Below, one piece after another: positions 1 through 7,582 of a DNA stretch of 64,000 bases. Position numbers and translations under genes: made by a program. Source of the stretch: CAZPNX01 sp964518765 (GTDB taxonomy: Bacteria; Edwardsbacteria; AC1; EtOH8); assembly GCA_964518765.1 (NCBI GenBank), contig CAZFJC010000015.1, positions 12,530 through 76,529 on the forward strand. Reading direction: 5' to 3'. The first letter of the stretch is position 1, and each line of letters begins with the position of its first letter. The notes beneath the pieces were generated by a model that saw only the letters and a list, made by a program, of their open reading frames with translations, was not told the DNA's origin and did no database searches.

Positions 1-732
1 ATCTATGGGTTCTGGGGGGCAAAGGCCGCCTATACCACCGCCCTGGCCATGGGGCTGGCCAGCCTGGCCTCGGTGGCCACCATCCGCTCCTACGGGGTGC
101 CCAAAAAGAACGGGGAGGAGTCGGTCCTGGCCAGCCTGGCGGCCGGGGTGAGGTTCGTCTTCGGCAGCAGGGTGATACTGCCGGCCATGAGCCTGGACAT
201 GCTGGCCGTGCTCTTCGGAGGGGCCACCGCCATCCTTCCCATGGTGGCCGACACCGTGCTCCACGTCGGCCCCCAGGGACTGGGCTTTCTGCGGGCGGCC
301 CCGGCCCTGGGAGCCGGGCTGATGGCCCTGACCCTGGCCCACCGACCGCCTCTTCATAACGCGGGGCGGAAGCTGCTTTGGTCGGTGGCGGCCTTCGGCG
401 CCTGCATGGCCGTCTTCGCCCTGTCGCGCAATTTCTGGCTGTCGATGCTGGCCCTGGCCCTCTCCGGCGCGGCCGACAACGTCAGCGTGGTCATCCGCCA
501 GACCATCGTCCAGCTTTACACCCCGGACGAGATGCGGGGGAGGGTCTCCTCGGTCAACGGGATCTTCATTGGGTCGTCCAACGAGATCGGGGCCTTCGAG
601 TCCGGCCTGGCCGCCAAGCTGCTGGGCCTGGTGCCGTCCCTGCTTTTCAACAGCGGCATGACCCTGCTGGTGACCGGGGCGGTGGCCCGGCTGGCGGGGA
701 CGCTGAGGAGGCTGGATTTGAGCAAGCATTGA
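1..732 (+). CDS. MFS transporter, C-terminal part (5' end outside window)
   Basis: The reading frame is open from base 1, so about the last 243 residues of a longer protein are present. The visible part is a string of hydrophobic helices joined by short basic loops, including a typical MFS loop (sequence TPDEMRGRVSSVN, encoded near 521-559) like those of the EntS/MFS_3 group of exporters. It should sit in the inner membrane and move an unknown small molecule by proton antiport. The substrate cannot be told from the fragment. Family placement is from sequence pattern; efflux is inferred. Confidence 0.8.
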   Translation: MYGFWGAKAAYTTALAMGLASLASVATIRSYGVPKKNGEESVLASLAAGVRFVFGSRVILPAMSLDMLAVLFGGATAILPMVADTVLHVGPQGLGFLRAAPALGAGLMALTLAHRPPLHNAGRKLLWSVAAFGACMAVFALSRNFWLSMLALALSGAADNVSVVIRQTIVQLYTPDEMRGRVSSVNGIFIGSSNEIGAFESGLAAKLLGLVPSLLFNSGMTLLVTGAVARLAGTLRRLDLSKH

Positions 733-764
733 GTACCATGCATTAGTAAGGATGGTTGATAAAT

Positions 765-1183
765 ATGCGACTAATAGTTTTATTGATCGTATCCTCTACG
801 TTGCTGGTTTCGTGCAGCTGGGCTCAAAAAAGGACACCATGGCAACGAGGAAAGACAATATTATTGAGATAAAACTGAAAGGCCAAGTTCTCGACCGCGA
901 GACATATCTGTCGATTCCCGGCGCAACGATAAAAATCCTAGGGACACCGTGCAGTACTGTCGCTGATGAAGAAGGCTGGTACGCTATAAACGGCATCCCA
1001 TTTGGTCCAAATTACTATTTCATTCGTGCTGATAAAGAGGGGTATTCGAACTGGGTAGGGAAAATAGAGGGACTAGAAGGCATTATTTTTTATGCCAGAA
1101 ACCCAAAGAACCGTAAAAAAGAAGATACGTATGAATATAAAAAAAGATTTGAGGTGGGGTTTTCACAGAAGCCCTTATCTTGA
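765..1183 (+). pseudogene. Frameshifted lipoprotein with carboxypeptidase-regulatory-like domain
   Basis: The ATG at 765 opens a clear lipoprotein signal (MRLIVLLIVSSTLLVSC, lipobox LVSC), and this frame stops soon after. The rest, a CarboxypepD_reg-like beta-sandwich (motif GATIKILGT...DEEGWYAINGIP), lies in the neighbouring frame up to 1183. Adding one base in the six-A run at 826-831 joins the two into one sensible protein of about 139 residues beginning AQKKDTMATRK after the lipid-binding Cys. That run is a classic place for an indel or assembly error. AAGGA at 748-752 can serve the 765 start. The gene is markedly more AT-rich than its neighbours. An alternative start at 752 in the second frame lacks both an RBS and a signal peptide. 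Confidence 0.6.
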
Positions 1184-1286
1184 TAGGCGTAAGTACTTCG
1201 GAAGCATACACTGGTGGTCCGGTGAGGAAATAAAGAAAATGCCCGGAAATTAAACTCGTCGAGAACGCTGTAAGATTATAGAACCT

Positions 1287-2051
1287 ATGCCCGCCGCACC
1301 CTACAAAGTAAAGCTCGAGGTCTTCGAGGGCCCGCTGGACCTGCTGCTCTACCTCATCCGGCAGGAGGAGCTGGACATCTACGACATCCCCATCGCCCGG
1401 ATCACCAAGCAGTACCTGGAGTACCTGGAGTTCATGAAGTCGCTGGACATCGAGATCGCCGGCGAGTTCCTGGTGATGGCCGCCACCCTGCTTAAGATCA
1501 AGTCCCGGATGCTGCTGCCGCGGCACGAGGAGCTGGGGGAGGAGGCCGAGGACCCGCGCAAGGAGCTGGTCCAGCAGCTGCTGGAGTACCGCAAGTTCAA
1601 GGAGATCGCCGAGCGGCTGGGGGAGAAGGAATACCGCCAGAGGCAGATGTTCCCCCGGCCCAGGGGCGGCTTTGACAACGCCGCCGACATCATCCCGCCC
1701 GAGCCGCCGGCCCCGGAGGTGGGCATGTTCGAGCTCTTAACCGCCTTCAGGCAGGTGCTGGAGCGCATCGACAAACTCAAGCTCTACGAGATCGTGGGCG
1801 AGGACATCTCCATCGAGGAACGGATAGATTTCGTGCTGAGGACCATCACCCAGAGGCGACGGATGACCTTCATGGAGCTGTTCGAGAACGAGCGCCGGCG
1901 CTTGGTGATGGTGGTTACCTTCTTCGCCCTGTTGGAGCTGATGAGGCTGGGGAGGATATCGGTAAGGCAGGAGCGGCTGTTCGGAGAAATATTCATCGAA
2001 TGCTCGGATCAGCCTCCTCCGGGCGCCGAACCACAGCCATTGACGGCCTAA
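1287..2051 (+). CDS. scpA: Segregation and condensation protein A
   Basis: This 254-residue protein is the kleisin of the bacterial SMC-ScpAB condensin. It begins with the family hallmark (KVEVFEGPLDLLLYLIRQEELDIYDIP-type N-terminus), which binds the SMC neck. The charged middle region follows, and the C-terminal winged helix that binds the SMC cap ends at the stop. Length is normal. The usual partner scpB does not follow; the next gene is an EnvC-like protein. The start ATG at 1287 gives the standard N-terminus. Confidence 0.95.
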   Translation: MPAAPYKVKLEVFEGPLDLLLYLIRQEELDIYDIPIARITKQYLEYLEFMKSLDIEIAGEFLVMAATLLKIKSRMLLPRHEELGEEAEDPRKELVQQLLEYRKFKEIAERLGEKEYRQRQMFPRPRGGFDNAADIIPPEPPAPEVGMFELLTAFRQVLERIDKLKLYEIVGEDISIEERIDFVLRTITQRRRMTFMELFENERRRLVMVVTFFALLELMRLGRISVRQERLFGEIFIECSDQPPPGAEPQPLTA

Positions 2052-2060
2052 GGAACGCAA

Positions 2061-2084
2061 TCCCCTTTCGAGAGGAGGGGAAAG
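2061..2084. repeat. Short palindromic intergenic repeat (CCCCT family, copy 1)
   Basis: TCCCCTTTCGAGAGGAGGGG is an imperfect palindrome between scpA and the envC-like gene. Related copies occur at 41052-41084, 41115-41148, 43458-43507 and 44421-44466. Confidence 0.5.
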
Positions 2085-2119
2085 TTGGCCTGTCCAATAT
2101 TTATGGAACATCTGACACG

Positions 2120-3292
2120 GTGAAAAGCCTTATTTCAGCCCTTTTTATTTTCACCCTGTCCCTACCGGCCCTGGGCGGGGTCACCCAGGATATCGACGAG
2201 CAGGAGCAGGCCCTGCGCGACATCAAGCAGAAGCTAGCCGAGGCCCGGAAACGGGCGGCTGAGCTGGGAAGCGAGGAGCGAAACGTGCTGGCCCAGCTGG
2301 AGCATACCGGCGAGCAGGTGGGCCTCACCCGCCAGGTACTGTCCGAGCTCAGGTCCAAGGAGAGACGGCTGGATCGGGAGATAAGCAGCCTGAACCAGAG
2401 GCTGCTTTCGGCCGAGGCCAGGCTGGTGCGGCAGAACGCGGTTATGGAGACCCGGGTGCGTGACATCTACAAGCGGGGCCAGCTGAACGATTGGGAGGTG
2501 CTGGTGTCATCGGGCTCGCTGGCCGACGTGGCCAAACGCTACAAGTTCCTCAACCTGATCTCCGAACAGGACGATCGGCTGTGCCGGTCCATCAAGGGAG
2601 AGCGCGAGGCCATCGCCCGGGACAAGGCCGACCGCGAAGAAAAGCTGGTGATACTGGCCCAGGTGAAGGGGGAGACCGAGCTGGAAGCGGCCAACCTCAG
2701 GAAGGAGGAGGAGAAGCAAAGAAAGCTGTTGGATAAGGTCCGCAGGGAGAAGAAGTCCAAAGAGGAGCTGGCCAAGGAGCTGGCGGCTTCGGCCAAGCGG
2801 ATGCAGAAGCTGCTGGACGATCTGGAGCGCAGGCGCAAGGCCGAGCTCCAGGCCCGTAAGGAGCCGGCGCCCCTGCCCGGCACCACCTACATCGAGCAGA
2901 ACCGCGGCGGGCTGGGCTGGCCGGTGGACGGGTTCCTCCACTCCGAGTTCGGGCCCAAGATGCACCCCCGCTATAACACCGTCATCCAGAACAATGGCAT
3001 CGACATCAAGTCCCGGCTGGGGGCGCCGGTGCGGGCGGTGGCCGGGGGCAAGGTGGCCTACGCCGATCGCTTCGTCGGCTACGGCCAGATGGTGCTTATC
3101 GACCACCTGTCGGGCTTCTACACCCTCTACGGCAACCTTTCGGACATTCTGGTGACGGCTGGGGCCTCGGTGGTGAACAACCAGGTAATCGGCACTCTGG
3201 GGACGACCATCGACGGGCCGATATTGCACTTTGAGGTGCGCAAGGGCGGCAAGCCGGTGAACCCGCTGGAGTGGCTGAGCAAGAGGAGGTAA
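2120..3292 (+). CDS. EnvC-like murein hydrolase activator (degenerate M23/LytM)
   Basis: The GTG start at 2120 gives a 390-residue protein with a signal peptide (VKSLISALFIFTLSLPALGG). A long coiled coil follows (roughly residues 22-265), then a C-terminal LytM/M23 fold. The zinc site is broken: the first metal His is Asn (NNGID, residue 291), the first His of the HxH motif is Ile368 (PILHFEV), and the usual YAH is YGN. Coiled coil plus a dead LytM domain is the design of EnvC, which activates septal amidases in the periplasm. The open frame extends upstream to 2000 inside scpA, but there the signal peptide would be buried, so 2120 is preferred. Confidence 0.8.
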   Translation: MKSLISALFIFTLSLPALGGVTQDIDEQEQALRDIKQKLAEARKRAAELGSEERNVLAQLEHTGEQVGLTRQVLSELRSKERRLDREISSLNQRLLSAEARLVRQNAVMETRVRDIYKRGQLNDWEVLVSSGSLADVAKRYKFLNLISEQDDRLCRSIKGEREAIARDKADREEKLVILAQVKGETELEAANLRKEEEKQRKLLDKVRREKKSKEELAKELAASAKRMQKLLDDLERRRKAELQARKEPAPLPGTTYIEQNRGGLGWPVDGFLHSEFGPKMHPRYNTVIQNNGIDIKSRLGAPVRAVAGGKVAYADRFVGYGQMVLIDHLSGFYTLYGNLSDILVTAGASVVNNQVIGTLGTTIDGPILHFEVRKGGKPVNPLEWLSKRR

Positions 3293-3334
3293 AGGTCGTT
3301 TTTAACTGCATCGGGCGCGGAAAACGCCCTAAAG

Positions 3335-3367
3335 AAAAACCCCGGGCATCGAGGCCCGGGGTTTTTT
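3335..3367. terminator. Bidirectional rho-independent terminator
   Basis: The perfect stem CCCCGGGC/GCCCGGGG (3340-3347 with 3354-3361) has a six-base loop, flanked by A5 on the left and T6 on the right. It can stop transcription from both the envC-like gene and the convergent minus-strand operon. Confidence 0.9.
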
Positions 3368-3382
3368 CAGGGAGGGGTATTA

Positions 3383-3874
3383 TTACTTGGAGGCGAGCAC
3401 CAGCTTCCTGGTGTATGGTATCAACCCACCGGCGTCGATGATGGCCTGGCGCGCTTTGGGCAAAGGCACGGTGTCGAACTCCCTACCCTTGGTGACGTTC
3501 TTCACCTTTCCGCCAACGATCTCGATCTCGTCGCCCTCGTCGGCCTCGATGGTCGGGCAGATGACCATGTACAAGCCCACGTTTATCGAGTTCTGCAGAA
3601 AGATGCGGGCGAAGTTTCGGGCGATGACCTTCAGCCCCCAGCCGGTCAGGCAGGAGGCCGCCTGCTCCCGCGAGGAGCCGCAGCCGAAATTCTTGCCGGC
3701 TACGATCCAGCTGCCGGGCTGGACCTCCTTGTTCTTCAGCCTTCGGTTGAACTCGGCGTTGTCGGCGAAGGCGAACTGAGGGGTCTCGGCGGGGAGGACG
3801 GTGGCCATGTAGCGGCCCGGGTAGATGATGTCGGTGGAGACGTCGTCCCCCAGCTTCAATACCACTTTGGCCAT
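3383..3874 (-). CDS. Aconitase/3-isopropylmalate dehydratase-type small subunit
   Basis: This 163-residue swivel-domain subunit is of the LeuD/HacB type, with motifs DDVSTDIIYPGRY near the N-terminus and NFGCGSSREQA in the middle. It pairs with the large subunit encoded just upstream. It helps bind the carboxylates of a 2-hydroxy-tricarboxylate or alkylmalate during its dehydration and rehydration. The ATG at 3874 lies 2 bp after the large-subunit stop, and its GGAGG sits inside the end of that gene, suggesting coupled translation. The neighbouring isocitrate dehydrogenase favours an aconitase role; isopropylmalate or citramalate isomerisation is also possible. Confidence 0.85.
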   Translation of the reverse strand: MAKVVLKLGDDVSTDIIYPGRYMATVLPAETPQFAFADNAEFNRRLKNKEVQPGSWIVAGKNFGCGSSREQAASCLTGWGLKVIARNFARIFLQNSINVGLYMVICPTIEADEGDEIEIVGGKVKNVTKGREFDTVPLPKARQAIIDAGGLIPYTRKLVLASK

Positions 3875-3876
3875 GG

Positions 3877-5286
3877 CTATCTCCTCCCTCTCTTCCTTAC
3901 AGTTGAACGTTTGACGTTTGACGTTGAACGTTTGGCGGGGCCTGTTTTTCTGGCCTTTTGGGGTTTCTTGGCGGCCTTTGCGGTTTTGCCCTTGGCCGTT
4001 ACCAGGGTCCGGGGATCGGTGATCTCGCCGGTGATGGCACTGGCCGCGGCCGTGGCCGAGGAGCAGAGGTAGACCTCGGCGTTGGGATTGCCCATCCGGC
4101 CCTTGAAGTTCCTATTTGTCGTAGCCAGGGCCTTGTCGCCGTCGGCCAAGGCTCCTTGGTGCACGCCCAAACAGGGTCCGCAGCCGGAATTCATAACTAC
4201 GGCGCCGGCTTTCATTAAGGTCGCCAGGTAGCCCTTTTGCAACGCCTGCTGATAGATCCTGGCAGAAGCCGGGAAAACCAGCATCCGAACCCCCTTGGCG
4301 ACCTTCCTGTCCTTGAGTATCTGGGCGGCCACCGCCAAATCGTCCAGCCGGCCGTTGGTGCAGGAGCCGATGACTATCTGCTGGATTTTGATCCCCTTGG
4401 CGGCGCCGACCGGCTTGACGTTGTCCACGGTATGGGGGAAGGCGATCTGGGGTTCGAGTTTTGAGGCGTCGATCTCGATTACTTGTTCGTAAACCGCATC
4501 TGGATCCGGCCCAAACAGCTCGGGAATGTTCTTGACTCCGGCCTCCTGTTTCAGGTAGCGCACCGTCTCCGCATCCGGGGGCACGATGCCGCTGGTGGCG
4601 CCGGCCTCGACCGTCATGTTGCAGATCACCAGCCGGCCCGAGGTGGACATCTTACGGATGGTCTCTCCATGGAACTCGATGACTTTGAAATTGGCGCCCT
4701 CGGCCGTCAGCTTGCCGATCAGGTAAAGGATAAGGTCCTTAGGGTAGACCCCATTGGGGAACTGGCCGTCCACCACCACCTTGATGGTCCCCGGCACCTC
4801 GACGTTGAGCGCCCGGCCCAAGGCCCAGATGGAGGCCATCTCGGTGGCCCCGATGCCCCAGGAGAAGGCGCCCAGGGCTCCGTGCGAGGTGGTGTGGCTG
4901 TCGGTGCCCACGATAACCTGGCCGGGCAGGTCGTAGCCGTTCTCCGGCAGGATCTGGTGGCAGATGCCGCCCTCGTCGCCGCGGATATCGTGGAACTTGG
5001 CGATGCCCTGTTTGGCTACGAAGTCACGAATCTTCTTCTGGTTGGTGGCCGTCTTGGAGCTTTCGGCCGGCACCCGGTGGTCGAAGATGATGGCGATCTT
5101 CGAGGGGTCCCAGACCCGGGCCTCGATCCCGGTGTCCTTGTAGATCTCCTGGAACTGGTTGATCACCAGAGCTCCGTTCTCGTGGGACATCGCCAGATCG
5201 ACCCTGGGCTCGACCACGTCGCCCACCTTGACGGACGGCAGGCCGGCGGCCCTGGCCAGGATCTTCTGGACCATTGTCATGCCCAT
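3877..5286 (-). CDS. Aconitase/3-isopropylmalate dehydratase-type large subunit
   Basis: This is the 4Fe-4S subunit (469 residues from ATG 5286). The cluster cysteines are visible in GSCTNG and in SGCGPCLG, and substrate-loop motifs such as GTDSHTTSHG are intact. The start is set by AAGGAGG eleven bases before ATG 5286; a TTG at 5295 would sit too close to the RBS. The last 40 or so residues form an unusual Lys/Arg/Thr tail. Part of it is encoded by a short repeated DNA motif (3902-3935), and its final residues are encoded by the RBS of the next gene. With the small subunit and isocitrate dehydrogenase it probably interconverts citrate and isocitrate. A LeuC-type activity is the main alternative. 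Confidence 0.85.
   Translation of the reverse strand: MGMTMVQKILARAAGLPSVKVGDVVEPRVDLAMSHENGALVINQFQEIYKDTGIEARVWDPSKIAIIFDHRVPAESSKTATNQKKIRDFVAKQGIAKFHDIRGDEGGICHQILPENGYDLPGQVIVGTDSHTTSHGALGAFSWGIGATEMASIWALGRALNVEVPGTIKVVVDGQFPNGVYPKDLILYLIGKLTAEGANFKVIEFHGETIRKMSTSGRLVICNMTVEAGATSGIVPPDAETVRYLKQEAGVKNIPELFGPDPDAVYEQVIEIDASKLEPQIAFPHTVDNVKPVGAAKGIKIQQIVIGSCTNGRLDDLAVAAQILKDRKVAKGVRMLVFPASARIYQQALQKGYLATLMKAGAVVMNSGCGPCLGVHQGALADGDKALATTNRNFKGRMGNPNAEVYLCSSATAAASAITGEITDPRTLVTAKGKTAKAAKKPQKARKTGPAKRSTSNVKRSTVRKRGRR
3902..3935. repeat. Short internal direct repeats in the large-subunit tail
   Basis: Alternating GTTGAAC/GTTTGAC units are repeated about four times in 34 bp. They lie inside the 3' end of the hydratase large-subunit gene and encode part of its basic tail. 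Confidence 0.6.
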
Positions 5287-5397
5287 GACGTTCAATCCCT
5301 CCTTAATGAAATGGATATTTTTATCATTCGAATTCAGGCATCCGCTGGAACGGTAGTGCGGCGGTTCTTCTTTATGCCTAAGTGCCTCTGTGGCGGC

Positions 5398-7503
5398 TCA
5401 GATTGCCAATTTCTCTTTCAACGCCTTCAGGTCCTCCTGGGTGTAGCCTAAAGAGCCCAGGATCTCCTCCTGGTGCTGGCCCAGCGTCGGCGGCGGGGCG
5501 TCCACCGAGCCTGGGGTCTTCTCAAACTTGGCCGACAGGTTGAACAGCCTGAGGTCGCCCAGCTCCGGGTCCCTGATGGTGACGATGGTCTGGCGGTGCT
5601 GCACCTGCGGGGCGTTCAAAGCCTTCTCCAGGGTGTAGATGTCGCCCGAGGGCACTCCCTTGGCGTTGAGCGCCTCGACCCAGTATTCTGTAGTGTTTGT
5701 TTTGAGCTTGGCCTCCAAAAGAGGTGTCAGCTCTTTTCGGTTCTTCTTTCTCGTGTCGCGTTCCTGGAACCGCGGGTCGGTCAAAAGCTCGGGCACGCCC
5801 AGCACGCCTGCCAGGTCCTCCCACTGCTTCTGCTGGTTGGCGGCGATGTTGATGTAGCCGTCTTTGGTTGCGAAGGTGCCCGAGGGGGCGGCGGTGAAGT
5901 TGTCGTTGCCCATGACCACCGGCTGCTGGCCGCCGATCAATAGGTTGGCCGCCACCCAGCCCATCAGCGGCATGATAGAATCAAGCAGGGCGATGTCAAT
6001 GAACTGGCCCTCGCCCGACTTCTCGCGGTAGTACAGGGCCGCCATTATGGCGAAGGCGGCATTGAGCCCGCCTACGGTGTCGCATACCGGGAATCCAGCC
6101 CGCAGCGGGTGCAGACGCTCGTCGCCGTTGACATCCATCTCGCCGGAAAGCCCCTGGATGATCTGGTCGTAGGCCGGCTTGAAGGCGTCGGGCCCGGTCT
6201 GGCCGAAGCCGGAGATGGCGCAGTAGATGATCCTGGGGTTGATCTTCTTCATCTCGCCGTAGGAGAAGCCCAACCGGTCCATGACCCCCGGCCGAAAGTT
6301 CTCGACCACCACGTCGGCGGTCTTCAACAGCTTGCGGAAGATCTCCTTCGCTTCCTCGGCTTTCAGATTGAGGGTGATGGACTTCTTGTTGGCATTCTGG
6401 GCCAGGAACGAAGTTCCCATCAGCTTCTGGTTGAGGGCCGGGACCGCCCCCAGCTTGCGGGCCAGGTCGCCGCCCTCCGGGTTCTCGATCTTGATGACCT
6501 CGGCGCCTAAAAGCGCCAGGTGCATGGTGGAGAAGGGGCCGGACAGGACGTTGGTCAGGTCCAGCACCCGTATTCCCTGCAGCATCTTCTTTGGCCTCGG
6601 CTTGATTAACGATCCTGATTTCAAAATGTACCCCGTAAGCTCCCGTCCCAGAAACGCCTGAACCTGGCCGGCGATCTCTAGCAGCTTGAAGAGGTCAATG
6701 TCGGTCCGCTTTCCTTGGCGCTGCAGCACGTGGACGAAGTCCTCGGTGGCCACGTTGCCGGCCGCCACCTTGGTGAAAGGGCAGCCGCCCAGCCCGCCGA
6801 AGGCGGTCTCTATGTACTTGACCCCGGCCTGCATAGCGGCGAAGATGTTGGCCATGCCCAGGCCGTAGGTGTTGTGGAAGTGGCAGGCCAGCTCCACTTT
6901 CGGGTCCAGTTTCTTGACTTCCCCGAAAAGCCGCAGCACCTGCGCCGGCTCGGCGTGGCCCGCGGTGTCGGCCAGGCTGATGTTGCGGATGCCGGCGTCC
7001 AGATACTTCTTCACCATGGCCAGCACCTTGTCCTCCGGTATGGCCCCATCGAAGCCGCAGCCAAAGGCAGACTGCACCGAGGCCTGGACCATCTTGCCGG
7101 CATCGAGAGCCTTTTTTGCCATCGACAGAATCTGCCCCATGGCCTTCTCCGGGCTCATGCCGGTGTTCTTTTGGCTGTGGGTCTCCGAGGCCGAGACGCC
7201 CATGCAGAACATCTCCACCCCGCAGGCCAGGCCGCGCTCAAAACCTTTTTCGTTGAGCACCAGGCCGGAGAGGACGGTCTGGGGATTCCTCTTGCCGTGT
7301 TTTACATAGTGGTCGAAAAGATCGTCGGTGTCGGCCATCTGCGGCACCTTCTCCCGGTGGACGAAGGAGCCAATTTGGATGATGTCAACGCCGCTCTCCA
7401 TCAGGGCGTCGATCCATTTGATCTTCTGTTCGGTGGGGACGGTCTGGCGCTCGATCTGAAAACCGTCGCGCAGGCCTACCTCATGGATGATGATGTCGGA
7501 CAT
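5398..7503 (-). CDS. Fused HMG-CoA-lyase-like and type III CoA-transferase enzyme
   Basis: This 701-residue protein joins two enzymes. Residues 1-300 are an HMGL-family lyase barrel with the full active site of HMG-CoA lyase: Arg12-Asp13 (GLRDGF), His208 and His210 (HFHNTYG), Cys241 (GLGGCPF) and Asn250. Residues 306-701 are a CaiB/BaiF type III CoA-transferase with the catalytic Asp446 (AYDQIIQGLSG). Logically one half would move CoA onto an acid and the other split (or form) the acyl-CoA into acetyl-CoA plus an oxo acid. Encoded between isocitrate dehydrogenase and an aconitase-type enzyme, plausible substrates are citrate, citramalate or 3-hydroxy-3-methylglutarate. Family assignments are firm; the substrate is inference. 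Confidence 0.85.
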   Translation of the reverse strand: MSDIIIHEVGLRDGFQIERQTVPTEQKIKWIDALMESGVDIIQIGSFVHREKVPQMADTDDLFDHYVKHGKRNPQTVLSGLVLNEKGFERGLACGVEMFCMGVSASETHSQKNTGMSPEKAMGQILSMAKKALDAGKMVQASVQSAFGCGFDGAIPEDKVLAMVKKYLDAGIRNISLADTAGHAEPAQVLRLFGEVKKLDPKVELACHFHNTYGLGMANIFAAMQAGVKYIETAFGGLGGCPFTKVAAGNVATEDFVHVLQRQGKRTDIDLFKLLEIAGQVQAFLGRELTGYILKSGSLIKPRPKKMLQGIRVLDLTNVLSGPFSTMHLALLGAEVIKIENPEGGDLARKLGAVPALNQKLMGTSFLAQNANKKSITLNLKAEEAKEIFRKLLKTADVVVENFRPGVMDRLGFSYGEMKKINPRIIYCAISGFGQTGPDAFKPAYDQIIQGLSGEMDVNGDERLHPLRAGFPVCDTVGGLNAAFAIMAALYYREKSGEGQFIDIALLDSIMPLMGWVAANLLIGGQQPVVMGNDNFTAAPSGTFATKDGYINIAANQQKQWEDLAGVLGVPELLTDPRFQERDTRKKNRKELTPLLEAKLKTNTTEYWVEALNAKGVPSGDIYTLEKALNAPQVQHRQTIVTIRDPELGDLRLFNLSAKFEKTPGSVDAPPPTLGQHQEEILGSLGYTQEDLKALKEKLAI

Positions 7504-7582
7504 AACGTCGTTCGGTGTTGATGGTTTGCCGGGGCGCGCCGCGACGCGCCTCGGCGGTCATTGTAGCAGGGCCGAAGGCCGA

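Noticed and set aside
2000..2119. Longer version of the EnvC-like protein starting inside scpA
   Set aside because: The extra residues overlap scpA in another frame and would bury the signal peptide that begins at GTG 2120.
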